This document shows positions 22,740-22,771 of a stretch of 22,771 bases of DNA, piece by piece. A program made the translations under genes and the position numbers. This DNA comes from Bacteroidales bacterium (GTDB lineage Bacteria > Bacteroidota > Bacteroidia > Bacteroidales > Paludibacteraceae). Under the pieces are notes generated by a model that saw only the letters and a list, made by a program, of their open reading frames with translations, did no database searches and had not been told where the DNA came from. How positions within the stretch are numbered: the first letter of the stretch is position 1; every line of letters starts with the position of its first letter. The stretch lies in NCBI GenBank assembly GCA_900769555.1, contig CAAGHA010000163.1, positions 1 through 22,771 of the forward strand, read 5' to 3'.

Positions 22740-22771
22740 TAACAGTGTAGAGTCCAATAGCAAATGCAAAA
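22740..22771 (-). repeat. 32-bp repeat upstream of the type B protein gene, right copy
   Basis: Reverse complement of 52-83 with one mismatch. It ends at the last base of the window, so it may extend further. The repeat ends 112 bp before the start codon of the adjacent gene, comparable to 94 bp at the other end. Confidence 0.75.

Noticed and set aside
52..22771. The whole window as one transposon bounded by 32-bp terminal inverted repeats
   Set aside because: The contents are mainly housekeeping genes (rlmI, grpE, dnaJ, iorAB) and there is no integrase or matching transposase; a shared upstream element or dispersed repeat is simpler.

Overview
The window comes from a low-GC member of the Bacteroidota, most likely Bacteroidales. 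Four things point there. Two exported proteins carry the two kinds of type IX secretion (T9SS) sorting domain. Several genes are preceded by the Bacteroidota -7 box TAnnTTTG, and Shine-Dalgarno sequences are mostly lacking. A DUF4293 membrane protein is present. grpE and dnaJ sit together without dnaK. Most of the window is ordinary chromosomal housekeeping; the accessory material is a REP-transposase locus, several repeat families and long AT-rich spacers.

Layout. 178-2982 (+): exported M16 zinc protease. A bidirectional terminator separates it from a minus-strand run: rlmI (6626-5439), an M48/Ste24 membrane protease (5426-4185) and a BspA-like leucine-rich-repeat surface protein with a type A sorting tail (4152-3103). 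Next, also on the minus strand, are tspO (7586-7119) and a conserved protein of unknown function (8225-7677). 8397-9263 is a RAYT transposase gene flanked by REP-like units and carrying an inverted REP pair inside its own reading frame. 9475-11031 is a tight operon of iorB, a DUF4293 membrane protein and a GNAT acetyltransferase, followed by a PLP aminotransferase (11118-12425). 12426-13613 is AT-rich, with one small orphan gene, three copies of a 15-bp repeat, two terminators and a structured segment that may be an RNA. Then on the minus strand come a DIP1984-family protein, a 3'-5' exonuclease and iorA. grpE and dnaJ (+) follow, with dnaJ meeting an XRE regulator tail to tail with no gap. 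19301-21262 is about 2 kb with no gene but with two clusters of the palindrome TACAAATGTA. The window closes with a minus-strand protein bearing a T9SS type B sorting domain.

How the genes relate. iorA and iorB encode the two subunits of indolepyruvate:ferredoxin oxidoreductase, yet lie about 5 kb apart on opposite strands. The aminotransferase lies between them and could supply the 2-oxo acid substrate. The enzyme is thus spread over two transcription units, and iorA ends before the usual C-terminal ferredoxin domain. The exported protease, the LRR protein and the type B protein belong to the envelope/T9SS side of the cell.

The most unusual signals are non-coding: (i) a 32-bp sequence, one mismatch, placed upstream of both outermost genes in the same orientation relative to each; (ii) a family of about six short intergenic repeats with core AAGGTAACTTCTATAAAT; (iii) the palindrome clusters next to the XRE gene, where one copy covers the gene's own apparent -7 box; (iv) REP palindromes translated inside the RAYT gene. 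I found no clear new defence or biosynthetic system.
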